DNA of 36,918 bases from Saprospiraceae bacterium (lineage in GTDB: Bacteria > Bacteroidota > Bacteroidia > Chitinophagales > Saprospiraceae). Made by a program: the position numbers and the translations under genes. The notes under the pieces were generated by a model that made no database searches, was not told where the DNA came from, and saw only the letters and a program-made list of their open reading frames with translations. Below are positions 23,170 through 31,952 of this stretch, piece by piece (the first letter of the stretch is position 1; each line of letters begins with the position of its first letter). The stretch lies in the NCBI GenBank assembly GCA_016787415.1, contig JAEUUT010000152.1, positions 1 to 36,918 of the forward strand. Direction: 5' to 3'.

Positions 23170-24486
23170 TCAATCCTTGATGCGGGCGCCCATGGCCCGG
23201 AGCATGGCATTCAGTTTTATCAGGCATTCTTCGTATTCGGCATCTGGCTCCGAATCATATACGATAGCACCGCCCACTTGCGTGGAAACATATCCAGTGT
23301 TTGCATTGTATAAAATGCTGCGAATCACCACATTAAAATCAAAATTTCCTTCCGGATCGAAATAACCCACCGCGCCTGAATACAGGCCGCGTCGGCTTCG
23401 TTCGTATTGCTCGATCAGTTGCATAGCCATTACCTTGGGGGCGCCGGTCATGCTTCCCATGGGAAAAGCATCGCGCAGGGCATCCACAGGATGAACGCCC
23501 GGACGCAGTGTACCACTCACGGTGGAAATCATCTGATGCACGGTTTCGAAGGTGTGTATTCCAAAAAGTTCGTCTACTTGTACGGAGCCGGGCAGGCAGT
23601 TGCGTGCCAGGTCGTTGCGCACCAGATCGACGATCATGATATTTTCTGCGCGGTCTTTTTCATTGGCAGCCAGTTCGGCTCGTATGTCGGCATCTTCAGC
23701 AACCGTGGCGCCACGACGGCGGGTACCTTTGATGGGCTGTGAAACGAGTCGGCTTCCATGTTTTTGTAAAAAACGCTCCGGACTTGCACTCATCAGATAC
23801 CGATTCTCCCAACGCATAAATGCCGAGGAAGGAGCCCGGCCGATTTGGTTGAGTCGGGAAAACACCTGTACCGGATCAAGGTCCATTTTTTCAGCAAAAA
23901 ACTCCTGGCAAAGGTTCATTTCGTACAAGTCGCCGGCTACAATGTGTTCTTTAATCTGTAAAACCGTTTTTTTGTAGTTCTCTTTGTCTGTCTTGTTTTT
24001 AAGATAAAAATCTATCTTATTTTTTGATAATTTATTTTTTTGAACAAAATTGTCAAATGTTTCAAAATAGTCTAAAATATCGTTAATTCGTTGGTTTGTA
24101 AAATAGACTTCAAGGTTCTCACCTCGAATCCCTGCTACTATTTCCGGCTGGAAAAAACCCATGTCGGGCAGCCCGATTCCGTCGGTGTGATGCGACTCCA
24201 GTCGTTCTGTTTCATTCTTCAGATCATAGGAAAGGTAGCCGAATAGCCAGTCGGCAGTAGTTGTTTGCCATGCTTTCAGGCGTTCGAAGGCATCCCCGCT
24301 CTTGCATTCCAGTAACTGAAGCACGCCACCAGCGGCGAGACATTCCCAGCCTCCAGCCGCGAATGGACTCTCTTCATGTCCGTTGCTGTCGAGATACAGC
24401 CCGCGCTCCTGTGCGGCAGCCCAATGCAACAAACGCGTTTTCCACAATGGAATATTCTCTATAGAAAATATGGCATGCCTGCGCAT
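23170..24486 (-). CDS. pabB: Aminodeoxychorismate synthase component I-like enzyme
   Basis: This 438-residue chorismate-utilising enzyme probably makes 4-amino-4-deoxychorismate for folate. An N-terminal domain (about 1-125, with the tryptophan-rich WLFGYLSYDLKNE) is followed by the chorismate-binding domain. That domain has LYEMNLCQEF, SASPERFL, QPIKGTRRRG (Lys typical of PabB), ENIMIVDLVRNDLAR and FPMGSMTGAPKV. The PIKGT motif favours PabB over TrpE, but the two are hard to separate by eye. No amidotransferase (pabA) or lyase (pabC) gene is adjacent. The inter-domain linker (about 24000-24090) is extremely AT-rich and Lys/Asn-rich, unlike the rest of the gene. Confidence 0.85.
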   Translation of the reverse strand: MRRHAIFSIENIPLWKTRLLHWAAAQERGLYLDSNGHEESPFAAGGWECLAAGGVLQLLECKSGDAFERLKAWQTTTADWLFGYLSYDLKNETERLESHHTDGIGLPDMGFFQPEIVAGIRGENLEVYFTNQRINDILDYFETFDNFVQKNKLSKNKIDFYLKNKTDKENYKKTVLQIKEHIVAGDLYEMNLCQEFFAEKMDLDPVQVFSRLNQIGRAPSSAFMRWENRYLMSASPERFLQKHGSRLVSQPIKGTRRRGATVAEDADIRAELAANEKDRAENIMIVDLVRNDLARNCLPGSVQVDELFGIHTFETVHQMISTVSGTLRPGVHPVDALRDAFPMGSMTGAPKVMAMQLIEQYERSRRGLYSGAVGYFDPEGNFDFNVVIRSILYNANTGYVSTQVGGAIVYDSEPDAEYEECLIKLNAMLRAMGARIKD

Positions 24487-24560
24487 AGAAATGCTTGACA
24501 GAGAAAAAGTTAGGAATTGACATTAACAAAAATATATCCTAAACAAAGTATTTTGATATT

Positions 24561-24670
24561 CACCTCTCACCTCTCACCTCTCACCTCTCACCTCTCACCT
24601 CTCACCTCTCACCTCTCACCTCTCACCTCTCACCTCTCACCTCTCACCTCTCACCTCTCACGCTCTCACC
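24561..24670. repeat. Element C2: fourteen perfect CACCTCT heptamers (single arm)
   Basis: The stretch 24561-24658 is fourteen exact 7-nt copies, followed by one variant (CGCTCT) and another copy. It is the same unit family as C1 but has neither core nor inverted arm. The yigZ-type gene ends inside it. It is the most uniform array in the window, so probably the youngest or most slippage-prone. The remaining intergenic DNA (24487-24560) is AT-rich, with no perfect TAnnTTTG box. Confidence 0.92.
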
Positions 24671-25299
24671 TCTATCCCCTTCGGCCACTCCAGTCCGGCC
24701 GCTTCTTCCTCAGAAACCTTCCATACAGATGCTTTAAGTTTCAGCAGTTGAGTGTCTGCTTCCGACAGTCGAATGGCAACCTCGATCTGGCCGGATTCGT
24801 CGAAGTGCTGGCGCACAATTTCTATGTCCAGTTTTTTCAGGCCATTCATCAGGTCGGGCATCAGGGCATAATCGAAGTTAAATGTAAAATGCTCTTTTAC
24901 AAGCACTTCTATTTTTTCAGCATTTTTCAGGGCTTCGGCTGCGGCTTCCCGATACGCCTGTATCAGGCCCGAAGTGCCGAGCAAAGTGCCGCCAAAATAA
25001 CGCACAACGACAATAAAAACATAGGCCAGTCCGGCAGCATCTATTTGTCCGAGGATGGGGCGCCCTGCTGTGCCACTGGGTTCGCCGTCATCGTTGGCCC
25101 GAAACCGACTGCCGTCTATGCCTAGCCGCCAGGCAAAACAATGATGTCGTGCTTTAAAATGCTCTTTTCGCACCCCTTCCAGAAAGGCCAGCGCCTCTTC
25201 TTCCGTGCGCACCGGATAGGCATAGCCGATAAAACGGCTACCCCGATCCTTGAATTCTCCCGTAGCAGGCGCTGCGATGGTGTGGTAAACATCTTTCAT
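24658..25299 (-). CDS. YigZ / IMPACT family protein
   Basis: This 213-residue UPF0029/IMPACT-family protein has the N-terminal domain motifs [47 protein letters not shown] and [25 protein letters not shown]-terminal DUF1949-like ferredoxin-fold domain begins around 140. The family binds RNA or nucleotides and is linked to translation control, but its bacterial role is unclear. The start at 25299 (MKDVYHTI) is set by homology and by a TACCTTTG box six bases upstream; the open frame to 25446 runs through a repeat. The stop TGA and the last Glu-Val-Arg-Ala codons fall in heptamer array C2. Confidence 0.9.
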   Translation of the reverse strand: MKDVYHTIAAPATGEFKDRGSRFIGYAYPVRTEEEALAFLEGVRKEHFKARHHCFAWRLGIDGSRFRANDDGEPSGTAGRPILGQIDAAGLAYVFIVVVRYFGGTLLGTSGLIQAYREAAAEALKNAEKIEVLVKEHFTFNFDYALMPDLMNGLKKLDIEIVRQHFDESGQIEVAIRLSEADTQLLKLKASVWKVSEEEAAGLEWPKGIEVRA

Positions 25300-25305
25300 G
25301 GAGAG

Positions 25306-25313
25306 CAAAGGTA
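25306..25313 (-). promoter_or_regulatory. TACCTTTG -7 element of the yigZ-type gene (near-leaderless)
   Basis: The minus strand reads TACCTTTG, six bases (CTCTCC) and then the ATG at 25299. The transcript would carry almost no leader. A family D array ends 3 to 4 bases upstream of the box. Confidence 0.6.
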
Positions 25314-25316
25314 GAG

Positions 25317-25396
25317 AAAAGGGGCCAAGGGCAAAAAGCAAGGGGCAATTTACAAGGTGCAAGAGGCAAAGGGCAAGGGGCAAGAACGCAAGAGGC
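25317..25396. repeat. Family D heptamer array D3 (single arm)
   Basis: Units such as AAGGGGC, AAGAGGC and AAAGGGC occur in 7-nt register with some drift. The array occupies about half of the divergent region between the yigZ-type and DUF2851 genes. Read on the minus strand it ends at the yigZ promoter, as D2 does at xerD. Confidence 0.75.
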
Positions 25397-25470
25397 GTAA
25401 TTTGTTTGTGTTGAGTTCTAAAAAAAATGCAAATTTGCTGCATCATTTATGTAATTAATCCAATATCAAT

Positions 25471-26739
25471 ATGCGCGAATCATTTTTGCATTTCCTGTGG
25501 CGCTGGCGCCGCTTCCACCTTCATGCCTTGTGTACTACCCAGGGCCAACCCCTTGAAATACTGCATCCCGGTGAGTGGAACACCCATGCAGGCCCCGATT
25601 TTTTTAATGCACGTATCCGGCTGGGCGACACCCTGTGGGCTGGGAATGTGGAAATCCATCTCCGATCTTCCGACTGGATGCTGCACGGTCACCAGCGTGA
25701 CCCGGCCTACGACAATGTGGTGCTGCACGTGGTGCTGGAAGAAGACCTGCCCGCCATGCATACCTCGGGCGAACGCATCCCATGCCTTGAATTAAAGGAG
25801 CGTATTCCTGCCAATATCTTGGACACCTATCAGCGACTGGAGCAGGAGCGCGCCTGGATACCTTGTGAAAGTTTTTTTGCACAAACACCTGACATTGTGC
25901 GACTTAATTGGCTCGACAGGTTGCTGGTAGAACGCCTCGAACAAAAAACCGAGGCCATTGCCACCCTGCTGGAAGCCACCGGAAACCACTGGGAAGAAGC
26001 ATTTTACCGGCTGCTGGCCCGAAATTTTGGCCTTAAAGTGAATGCACAACCTTTTGAAATGCTGGCGGCTTCCTTGCCACTTTCTGTACTCGCCAAACAC
26101 CGCAGCAACGCTTTTCAGATAGAAGCCCTGCTGTTTGGTCAGGCCGGGTTGCTCGCAGCAGATTTTCAGGAAGAATATCCGGCAGCCCTGGCAAAAGAGT
26201 ATCGTTTTTTGCAACACAAATACCAACTGGCGCCGATTGAAAGCAAACAATGGAAATTTCTGCGACTTCGGCCAGCCAATTTCCCCAGTATCCGGCTGGC
26301 ACAGTTTTCGGCCTTGCTGCACAGGTCGGCGCCCCTGCTGTCGCAAATACTTGAAGTTAGTAGCCTGCGCCAGATCGAGCATTTGTTTAGCGTGGAGCCA
26401 GGCGAATACTGGTTGACGCATTTTCAGTTGGACAAACCCTCCGCCAAACGCAGCAAGACGCCCGGCCGCGATTTTATTCACCTGCTCACCATCAATACCA
26501 TCGTTCCTTTTTTGTTTCACTATGGTCGGCAAAAGCACACCGAACGCTACGAAAAACGGGCCATGCACCTGCTCGAATCGTTGCCTGCCGAATCCAACGC
26601 CGTGCTCGACGGCTGGCGTACCCTGGGTATCGAGGCCCGCCATGCCTACCAGAGTCAGGCCTTGCTACACCTGAAAACGAGGTATTGCGACGCCCAGCGC
26701 TGCCTGGAATGTGCGGTGGGGAATGCGATTTTGAAATGA
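25471..26739 (+). CDS. DUF2851 family protein
   Basis: This 422-residue protein matches DUF2851, a family largely confined to Bacteroidota. The N-terminal signature is visible as LHPGEWNTHAGPDFFNARIRLG, WAGNVEIHLRSSDWMLHGH and AYDNVVLHVV. A long helical region (about 115-400) follows, and the C-terminal RYCDAQRCLECAVGNAIL carries two cysteines. The function is unknown. No signal peptide or membrane segment is seen, so it is probably cytoplasmic. The start at 25471 (MRESFLHFLWRW) fits the family. A hairpin terminator follows 3 nt after its stop, marking it as a single-gene unit. Confidence 0.88.
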   Translation: MRESFLHFLWRWRRFHLHALCTTQGQPLEILHPGEWNTHAGPDFFNARIRLGDTLWAGNVEIHLRSSDWMLHGHQRDPAYDNVVLHVVLEEDLPAMHTSGERIPCLELKERIPANILDTYQRLEQERAWIPCESFFAQTPDIVRLNWLDRLLVERLEQKTEAIATLLEATGNHWEEAFYRLLARNFGLKVNAQPFEMLAASLPLSVLAKHRSNAFQIEALLFGQAGLLAADFQEEYPAALAKEYRFLQHKYQLAPIESKQWKFLRLRPANFPSIRLAQFSALLHRSAPLLSQILEVSSLRQIEHLFSVEPGEYWLTHFQLDKPSAKRSKTPGRDFIHLLTINTIVPFLFHYGRQKHTERYEKRAMHLLESLPAESNAVLDGWRTLGIEARHAYQSQALLHLKTRYCDAQRCLECAVGNAILK

Positions 26740-26742
26740 AAC

Positions 26743-26775
26743 AGGAGACATCCTGAAAAATTTGGGATGTCTCCT
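26743..26775 (+). terminator. Hairpin after the DUF2851 gene
   Basis: A perfect 11-bp stem (AGGAGACATCC at 26743-26753 with its inverse at 26765-26775) and an 11-nt AT-rich loop are followed by ATTATTATTG, not a clean T-run. It lies between the DUF2851 stop and the S9 peptidase start (26801). It is probably a terminator, or else an mRNA stabilising hairpin. Confidence 0.6.
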
Positions 26776-26800
26776 ATTATTATTGCACAAAAATCATTTC

Positions 26801-29668
26801 ATGAAACATCTCCTTCCTGCATTGTTGCTGTTGTGCCTGTGGGCGCCACTCTATTCTCAATCGGCCAAAAAAATCATCGATCATGCCGATGTGCAGCGCT
26901 GGAAAAAAATAGAACAGCAAAAAATGGCCAAAGACGGACAATGGGTCAGTTGGGCCCAAATGCCCGTCACCGAAGGCGATGCGGAGTTGCATCTCTGGAA
27001 TGCAGGCACGAAACAAACCCGCGTGTTCCGGCGTGCTTCCGATGCGCAGTTTTCCGCCGACGATAAACTGCTGATTTTCACGATCAAACCAGCGCTCGAC
27101 AGCCTGAAAGCCTTGCGCCGGAAAAAAGTGAAAGATGAAGACCTGCCCAAGGATACCCTGGCCATTTTGACCCTTGCTACCGGGCAGTTGGAAAAAATTC
27201 CACGTTTGAAAAAAGTGCTTGTTCCCGAAAAATGGGCTGGCTGGCTGGCATTTCAGTGCGAACCTGAAAAACCCGCCCCGGCCAAAAAAGACAGCACCAA
27301 AACCCAGCCCAAACCCTCGGCCAAAGCCCCGAAGGAAAAAAAGGAAGACAAGGAAAACGGCTATCGGCTGATCGTGCGCAATACCACCACCGGCGCTCAG
27401 GACACCATTGCGTATGTAAAGGAATTTGTAGTAGCCAAAAAAAGCCCGCAACTGCTCCTGTACAGCACGGGCTGGGGCGATACCATGATGATGCGTACCA
27501 ACCGGCAGGTGCAAAAAAACGGAGTGTACTGGTATGATTTAGAGCACGTTGCAATTCAGCCAGTGTTTCGGGCCAAGGGAAAATTCCAGCAACTGGCGCT
27601 CGATGAAAAAGGAGAACAAGGGGCGTTTTTAGCCGACCTCGACACGAGTAAGGTGCGCATCCGGCCGCTGCAATTGTGTTATACGGAAAGAGGCGATTCG
27701 GCAAAAATTATCGCCCGACCGGAAAGCGATTTTTTACAACAAAAAGGCGCAGCCGCCTGGATAATCAGTGAAAACAGCCGACCGCTTTTTTCCGAAGACG
27801 GCGATAAAATGTATTTCGGCATCGCTCCCCCCCCGGTGCTGAACGATACCACCCTGCTCAAAGAGGAAATTGTGGACGTGGAAGTGTGGAACTGGAAAGA
27901 TACCCGCCTGTACACCCAGCAGGAAGTACAACTCGACAACCTCCGCAAACGCGCCTTCCCGGTGGTGTGGCATTGCCGGAAAAACCGTTTTGTACAACTG
28001 GCCAGCCTCGACATTCCGGAAGTACGTTTTCAGGAACAACGCAACGCCGATCTGGCCCTGGCTTTTTCAGAAGAAGCCTATGGGCAGTACATCACCCGGG
28101 AAGGCTCAGCACACAAGGACGTATATGCGGTCGACCTGAAAACGGCTGGTAAAACATTGATAATAAAAGACTTGCGTGGAACCCCGCGCCTCTCGCCCGA
28201 AGCGAAATACATCTATTGGTGGAGCGAGCCCGATACTGCCTGGTTTGCCTGGAGCGCCCGGCGTGGAGAAACCGTACGGCTCACCGACAACCGACAAACA
28301 GCATTTTACGACGAAGAAAATGACCAGCCCGATTACCCTGCCGACTTCGGCGCGGCAGGCTGGCTCGAAGACGATGCGGCCTTGCTCGTGTACGACCGCT
28401 TCGACCTCTGGATGCTCGATCCTACCGGGAAAAAACAACCCGTACGCATATCGAAGGGGCGGGAAAACCAGACGGTGTACCGCTACCTGAAACTCGACCC
28501 CGAACAGCGCAGCATTCCCGCCGACGCTACCCTGCTGATGCACCGTTTTCATAAAACCACCAAAGCCGAAGGATATACCTGGTGCAACTTGAAAACAGGC
28601 AAATGGACCGAACTCTGTGGCGGCGACTACGCCTATTCCAAACAACCCCTGAAACCGGAAAAAGCGGACGCACTGCTCTTTACCCGAAGCAATTTTCAGG
28701 AATTTCCGGATTTGCAGTACCTGGCATACGGCAATCCAGATGCCCGCCCCGAAATGATTTCGCACGCCAATCCGCAACAAAGCGAATACCGCTGGGGCAC
28801 GATCGAGCCGGTGCAATGGACCTCGCTGAGCGGCGAAAAACTGAATGGCCTGCTGGTAAAACCGGAAGATTTTGACCCCGACAAACAGTACCCGATGATT
28901 GTTAATTTTTATGAAAAACAATCGGACGGACTGCACCTGCACCGCAGCCCCGATTTCCACCGCTCAACCATCAATTATACGATATACGCGAGCCGCGGAT
29001 ACCTCGTATTTTCCCCTGATATTACCTATCGCACGGGCTATCCGGGGGCTTCCGCCTACGATGCCATTGTGAGCGGCGTGAATGCGCTGATCGAACGCGG
29101 CATTGTCGATCCCAAACGTATTGCCTTGCAGGGACATTCCTGGGGCGGCTATCAGGCAGCGTACCTCGTCACCCGTACCAACCTGTTTGCCTGCGCGGAG
29201 GCGGGCGCGCCTGTGGCCAATATGACGTCTGCGTACGGCGGTATTCGTTGGGAATCGGGCTTGTCGCGTGCGTTTCAGTATGAGCACCAGCAAAGCCGTA
29301 TCGGCGGAAACCTGTGGGAATATCCGATGCGATACCTGGAAAACTCGCCGCTTTTTGCCCTCGATAAAGTTCAGACGCCTTTGCTTATTCTGCACAACGA
29401 CAAAGACGGCGCTGTGCCCTGGTACCAGGGCATCGAACTGTTTTCGGGGCTTCGCCGCCTGGGCAAACCCTGCTGGCTGCTCAACTACAACGACGAACCG
29501 CACTGGCCCGTCAAACTGCAAAATCGCATGGATTTTCAACGGCGGATGCAGCAGTTTTTCGACTATTATCTGATGGGCGCACCCGAGCCCAAATGGATGA
29601 AACGCGGCGTGCCTCCGGTGGAAAAAGGTATTTTACAGGGGCTGGAAACAGATGAAGGAGGGGAATGA
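26801..29668 (+). CDS. Secreted S9 family peptidase (prolyl oligopeptidase type)
   Basis: This 955-residue exported serine peptidase has a signal peptide (1-20, MKHLLPALLLLCLWAPLYSQ). A long beta-propeller-like N-terminal part (about 30-670) contains a Lys/Pro-rich low-complexity insert near 165-185 (TQPKPSAKAPKEKKED). The alpha/beta hydrolase domain has nucleophile Ser780 in GHSWGGYQAAY and a likely catalytic His901 in NDEPHW; the acid is probably the Asp in LHNDKDGAVPW. It is larger than typical dipeptidyl peptidases, but usual for Bacteroidota S9 proteins. The start at 26801 is set by the signal peptide. No T9SS sorting domain is seen, so it is probably periplasmic or lipid-independent. 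Confidence 0.9.
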   Translation: MKHLLPALLLLCLWAPLYSQSAKKIIDHADVQRWKKIEQQKMAKDGQWVSWAQMPVTEGDAELHLWNAGTKQTRVFRRASDAQFSADDKLLIFTIKPALDSLKALRRKKVKDEDLPKDTLAILTLATGQLEKIPRLKKVLVPEKWAGWLAFQCEPEKPAPAKKDSTKTQPKPSAKAPKEKKEDKENGYRLIVRNTTTGAQDTIAYVKEFVVAKKSPQLLLYSTGWGDTMMMRTNRQVQKNGVYWYDLEHVAIQPVFRAKGKFQQLALDEKGEQGAFLADLDTSKVRIRPLQLCYTERGDSAKIIARPESDFLQQKGAAAWIISENSRPLFSEDGDKMYFGIAPPPVLNDTTLLKEEIVDVEVWNWKDTRLYTQQEVQLDNLRKRAFPVVWHCRKNRFVQLASLDIPEVRFQEQRNADLALAFSEEAYGQYITREGSAHKDVYAVDLKTAGKTLIIKDLRGTPRLSPEAKYIYWWSEPDTAWFAWSARRGETVRLTDNRQTAFYDEENDQPDYPADFGAAGWLEDDAALLVYDRFDLWMLDPTGKKQPVRISKGRENQTVYRYLKLDPEQRSIPADATLLMHRFHKTTKAEGYTWCNLKTGKWTELCGGDYAYSKQPLKPEKADALLFTRSNFQEFPDLQYLAYGNPDARPEMISHANPQQSEYRWGTIEPVQWTSLSGEKLNGLLVKPEDFDPDKQYPMIVNFYEKQSDGLHLHRSPDFHRSTINYTIYASRGYLVFSPDITYRTGYPGASAYDAIVSGVNALIERGIVDPKRIALQGHSWGGYQAAYLVTRTNLFACAEAGAPVANMTSAYGGIRWESGLSRAFQYEHQQSRIGGNLWEYPMRYLENSPLFALDKVQTPLLILHNDKDGAVPWYQGIELFSGLRRLGKPCWLLNYNDEPHWPVKLQNRMDFQRRMQQFFDYYLMGAPEPKWMKRGVPPVEKGILQGLETDEGGE

Positions 29669-29788
29669 CGGGGCGATTTGATAATTTTTTAAAAGTTGTC
29701 AAATCAAAATATGCATTTTTCAAAAGAGCAGCATCATTAAGGACGTGCACCCGATTCACTCCTTTTTACAACCAATAATGCTACTCTT

Positions 29789-31789
29789 ATGAAAATATCA
29801 TTTTTCCTTGCCTCCTGCTGGCTGGCTGTGGCCAGTTTGTTTACTGCTACTGATACTACTACGCTGAAAGGAACAGTTACAGATGCCGGTAACGGCGAAG
29901 CGCTCATTGGCGCGACGATACAAGTGCTGCAACAAAAAAAACTGGTAAAAGCAGCCCATTCTGACGTGGATGGAAAATTTTCCCTCGAAATACCTCCCGG
30001 CACCTATGAAGTGGAGGCATCGTATGTGGGCTTTACGACGGTGCGTTACTCGGATGTGGAAATAAAAAAAGGTGAAAACCAGATTTCCTTCCAACTGCAA
30101 CCCGGCGCTGCCTTGACGGAAGTTATCGTAACGAGTTACAGCAGCCCTGTTGCAAAAGATGAACTGGGCCGCACGCGTGCCTACCTGGACAGCGAAAGCG
30201 CTGCCCCAGCCGGTGCACCTGTAGAATACAAAGCCGTTACTACCAAAAGCAAAGTAAAAGGTGCACCATCGCCTGCCAAACCCGATCGGGCCAGCCGCGA
30301 AGCCCCTGTCAAAAAAATGGTAGCAGAGCCTGCCATCATGGAAGAAGAAGTCTATGAACTGTCGCCTGCTACCAGCGATGGCCCCCACGACCGCAGGATG
30401 GACGCTGACAAATCCGTGCCACCTGTTTCTACCTCCACCCCTGCTCCGCGCGCCGGACTGCTCACTGCCGGCGAGTGGAACGATCTGCACAACTGGAACC
30501 GCCACTGGGTCGATCTGCTGTCGGACGGCGAAATTGCCGAGTACGAAAAAATGTACCAGCATTACCCCAGCCAGCGCTACACCGTACTGCTCACCAATGC
30601 CAATGACTTCCCCGTGAGTGATGCCTATGTGAAACTCAGCACCGCCAGCGGCGAAATACTCTGGGAAAGCCGCTCTGACAACACGGGCAAAGCCGAACTC
30701 TGGGCCGGGCTTTTCGACAATAAAACCTACTCCAACCTGCACGCAGAAGCCTGGGTAAACGGCCAGAAACACGATCTCGGCCAGCCCAAGCCTGCCAAAG
30801 ACGGCATCAATCGCCACCAGATTCAGGTAGATTGCAACGCCTCTAAAAAGGTGGACATCGTATGGGCTGTAGATGCCACGGGCAGTATGGGAGACGAAAT
30901 TGAATACCTCAAAACCGAATTGCTCGATGTGATCGGCCGGGCGCAGGCGCACAACCGCGAACTGGAATTCCGCATGGGTACGGTGTTCTACCGCGACAAA
31001 GGCGACGAGTACATTACCAAAAGCAGCGGCTTGTCGCCCGATATTTCCAAAACAGTCGATTTTATCCGCAAGCAGTTTGCAGGCGGTGGCGGTGATTACC
31101 CCGAAGCCGTACACAACGCCCTGGAAGAAGCCATTTTCAGCCAGAAATGGAACGACAATGCCATTGCACGCATTTGTTTCCTGGTACTCGACGCCAGCCC
31201 ACACGCCGACCAGCCGGAGGTGATCGCCAGCATCCAGCGCAGCATTCGCGAAGCGGCCCGCCTCGGCATCCGCATCGTGCCGGTGACGGCGAGCGGAATT
31301 CAGAAGGACACGGAGTTTCTGATGAAATTTTTTGGTCTGGCTACCAACGGTACTTATGTGTTCCTGACCGACCACAGCGGTATCGGCGGCCGCCACCTCG
31401 AACCCACTACCGATGAATACAAGGTGGAACAGCTCAACGACTTGCTGGTGCGCCTCATCACAGAATACACCACTATTAAAACCTGTGAAGGCAAATCGTC
31501 TATTCTTTTTGAAAACGACCTGGAGCAGCAACAACAGCCGAATGCTTCCGACGAAAAAGCCCTGTATTACCCCAACCCCGCCAGCACACAATTCACCCTC
31601 GAACTGCCCGTAGCCGTTGAGTCTGTCACCATCTACGATTCGGAAGGCAAAGCCGTGCGCAAAATTGAACAACCCCAGGCCGGTCGCCACACCGTTATCG
31701 TGAGCGATTTGACGGAAGGCTTTTATACCATCCGCATTTTAAGGGCGGGTAAAATGCAAAGCGGGAAGTTGATTGTGATTAGAAGTTAA
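29789..31789 (+). CDS. Secreted vWA protein with CarboxypepD_reg and T9SS sorting domains
   Basis: This 666-residue exported protein has a signal peptide (about 1-20) and a carboxypeptidase-regulatory-like beta-sandwich (about 25-108, LKGTVTDAGNGEALIGATIQ, ending TEVIVTSYSS). A disordered Pro/Ala/Lys-rich linker runs from about 125 to 225. A second sandwich domain precedes a von Willebrand A domain with a MIDAS DATGSMGDE at 362-370. A C-terminal T9SS type A sorting domain begins at YYPNPASTQFTLEL (about 590). The vWA suggests metal-dependent protein binding at the cell surface. Domain order resembles cell-surface adhesins more than the von Willebrand proteins of MoxR operons. Element A3 begins right after its stop. 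Confidence 0.85.
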   Translation: MKISFFLASCWLAVASLFTATDTTTLKGTVTDAGNGEALIGATIQVLQQKKLVKAAHSDVDGKFSLEIPPGTYEVEASYVGFTTVRYSDVEIKKGENQISFQLQPGAALTEVIVTSYSSPVAKDELGRTRAYLDSESAAPAGAPVEYKAVTTKSKVKGAPSPAKPDRASREAPVKKMVAEPAIMEEEVYELSPATSDGPHDRRMDADKSVPPVSTSTPAPRAGLLTAGEWNDLHNWNRHWVDLLSDGEIAEYEKMYQHYPSQRYTVLLTNANDFPVSDAYVKLSTASGEILWESRSDNTGKAELWAGLFDNKTYSNLHAEAWVNGQKHDLGQPKPAKDGINRHQIQVDCNASKKVDIVWAVDATGSMGDEIEYLKTELLDVIGRAQAHNRELEFRMGTVFYRDKGDEYITKSSGLSPDISKTVDFIRKQFAGGGGDYPEAVHNALEEAIFSQKWNDNAIARICFLVLDASPHADQPEVIASIQRSIREAARLGIRIVPVTASGIQKDTEFLMKFFGLATNGTYVFLTDHSGIGGRHLEPTTDEYKVEQLNDLLVRLITEYTTIKTCEGKSSILFENDLEQQQQPNASDEKALYYPNPASTQFTLELPVAVESVTIYDSEGKAVRKIEQPQAGRHTVIVSDLTEGFYTIRILRAGKMQSGKLIVIRS

Positions 31790-31790
31790 C

Positions 31791-31937
31791 AGAAGTCCTA
31801 AGTCCTGAGTCCTAAGTCCTAAGTCCGTAGCGTACACCTTGATGCTATCAGCCTTTCTAACAATTAATGCCAAGGGCATGAATGTGTACGCTACGGACTT
31901 AGGACTTAGGACTTAGGACTGTCTACTCAGGACTTCT
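31791..31937. repeat. Element A3: heptamer inverted repeat
   Basis: The left arm of TCCTAAG/TCCTGAG units meets the core GTCCGTAGCGTACACC (31823-31838), a loop of about 45 nt, and an inverse core (GTGTACGCTACGGAC, 31884-31898). The right arm of TTAGGAC-type units then ends in a partly degraded unit. The element ends only a few bases before the TATCTTTG box of the next gene. Confidence 0.9.
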
Positions 31938-31940
31938 TCT

Positions 31941-31948
31941 TATCTTTG
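31941..31948 (+). promoter_or_regulatory. TATCTTTG -7 element of the DUF4350 gene (leaderless)
   Basis: TATCTTTG, then four bases (CCTC), then the ATG at 31953. This is the same box and spacing as at xerD, and again it follows directly on a repeat element (A3). Confidence 0.6.
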
Positions 31949-31952
31949 CCTC

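Noticed and set aside
24561..24670. CRISPR array
   Set aside because: The units are 7 nt with no spacers, and no cas gene is present.
24517..25125. Plus-strand frame with a repeated LTSHLSP peptide
   Set aside because: The repeat peptide is the heptamer array read in a plus-strand frame, and the remainder is antisense to the yigZ-type gene.
29669..29788. tRNA or small RNA gene between the S9 peptidase and vWA genes
   Set aside because: No cloverleaf or stable structure is visible; the stretch is plain AT-rich DNA.
29798..31690. A 630-residue minus-strand open frame
   Set aside because: It is fully antisense to the vWA/T9SS gene, which has a signal peptide and recognisable domains.
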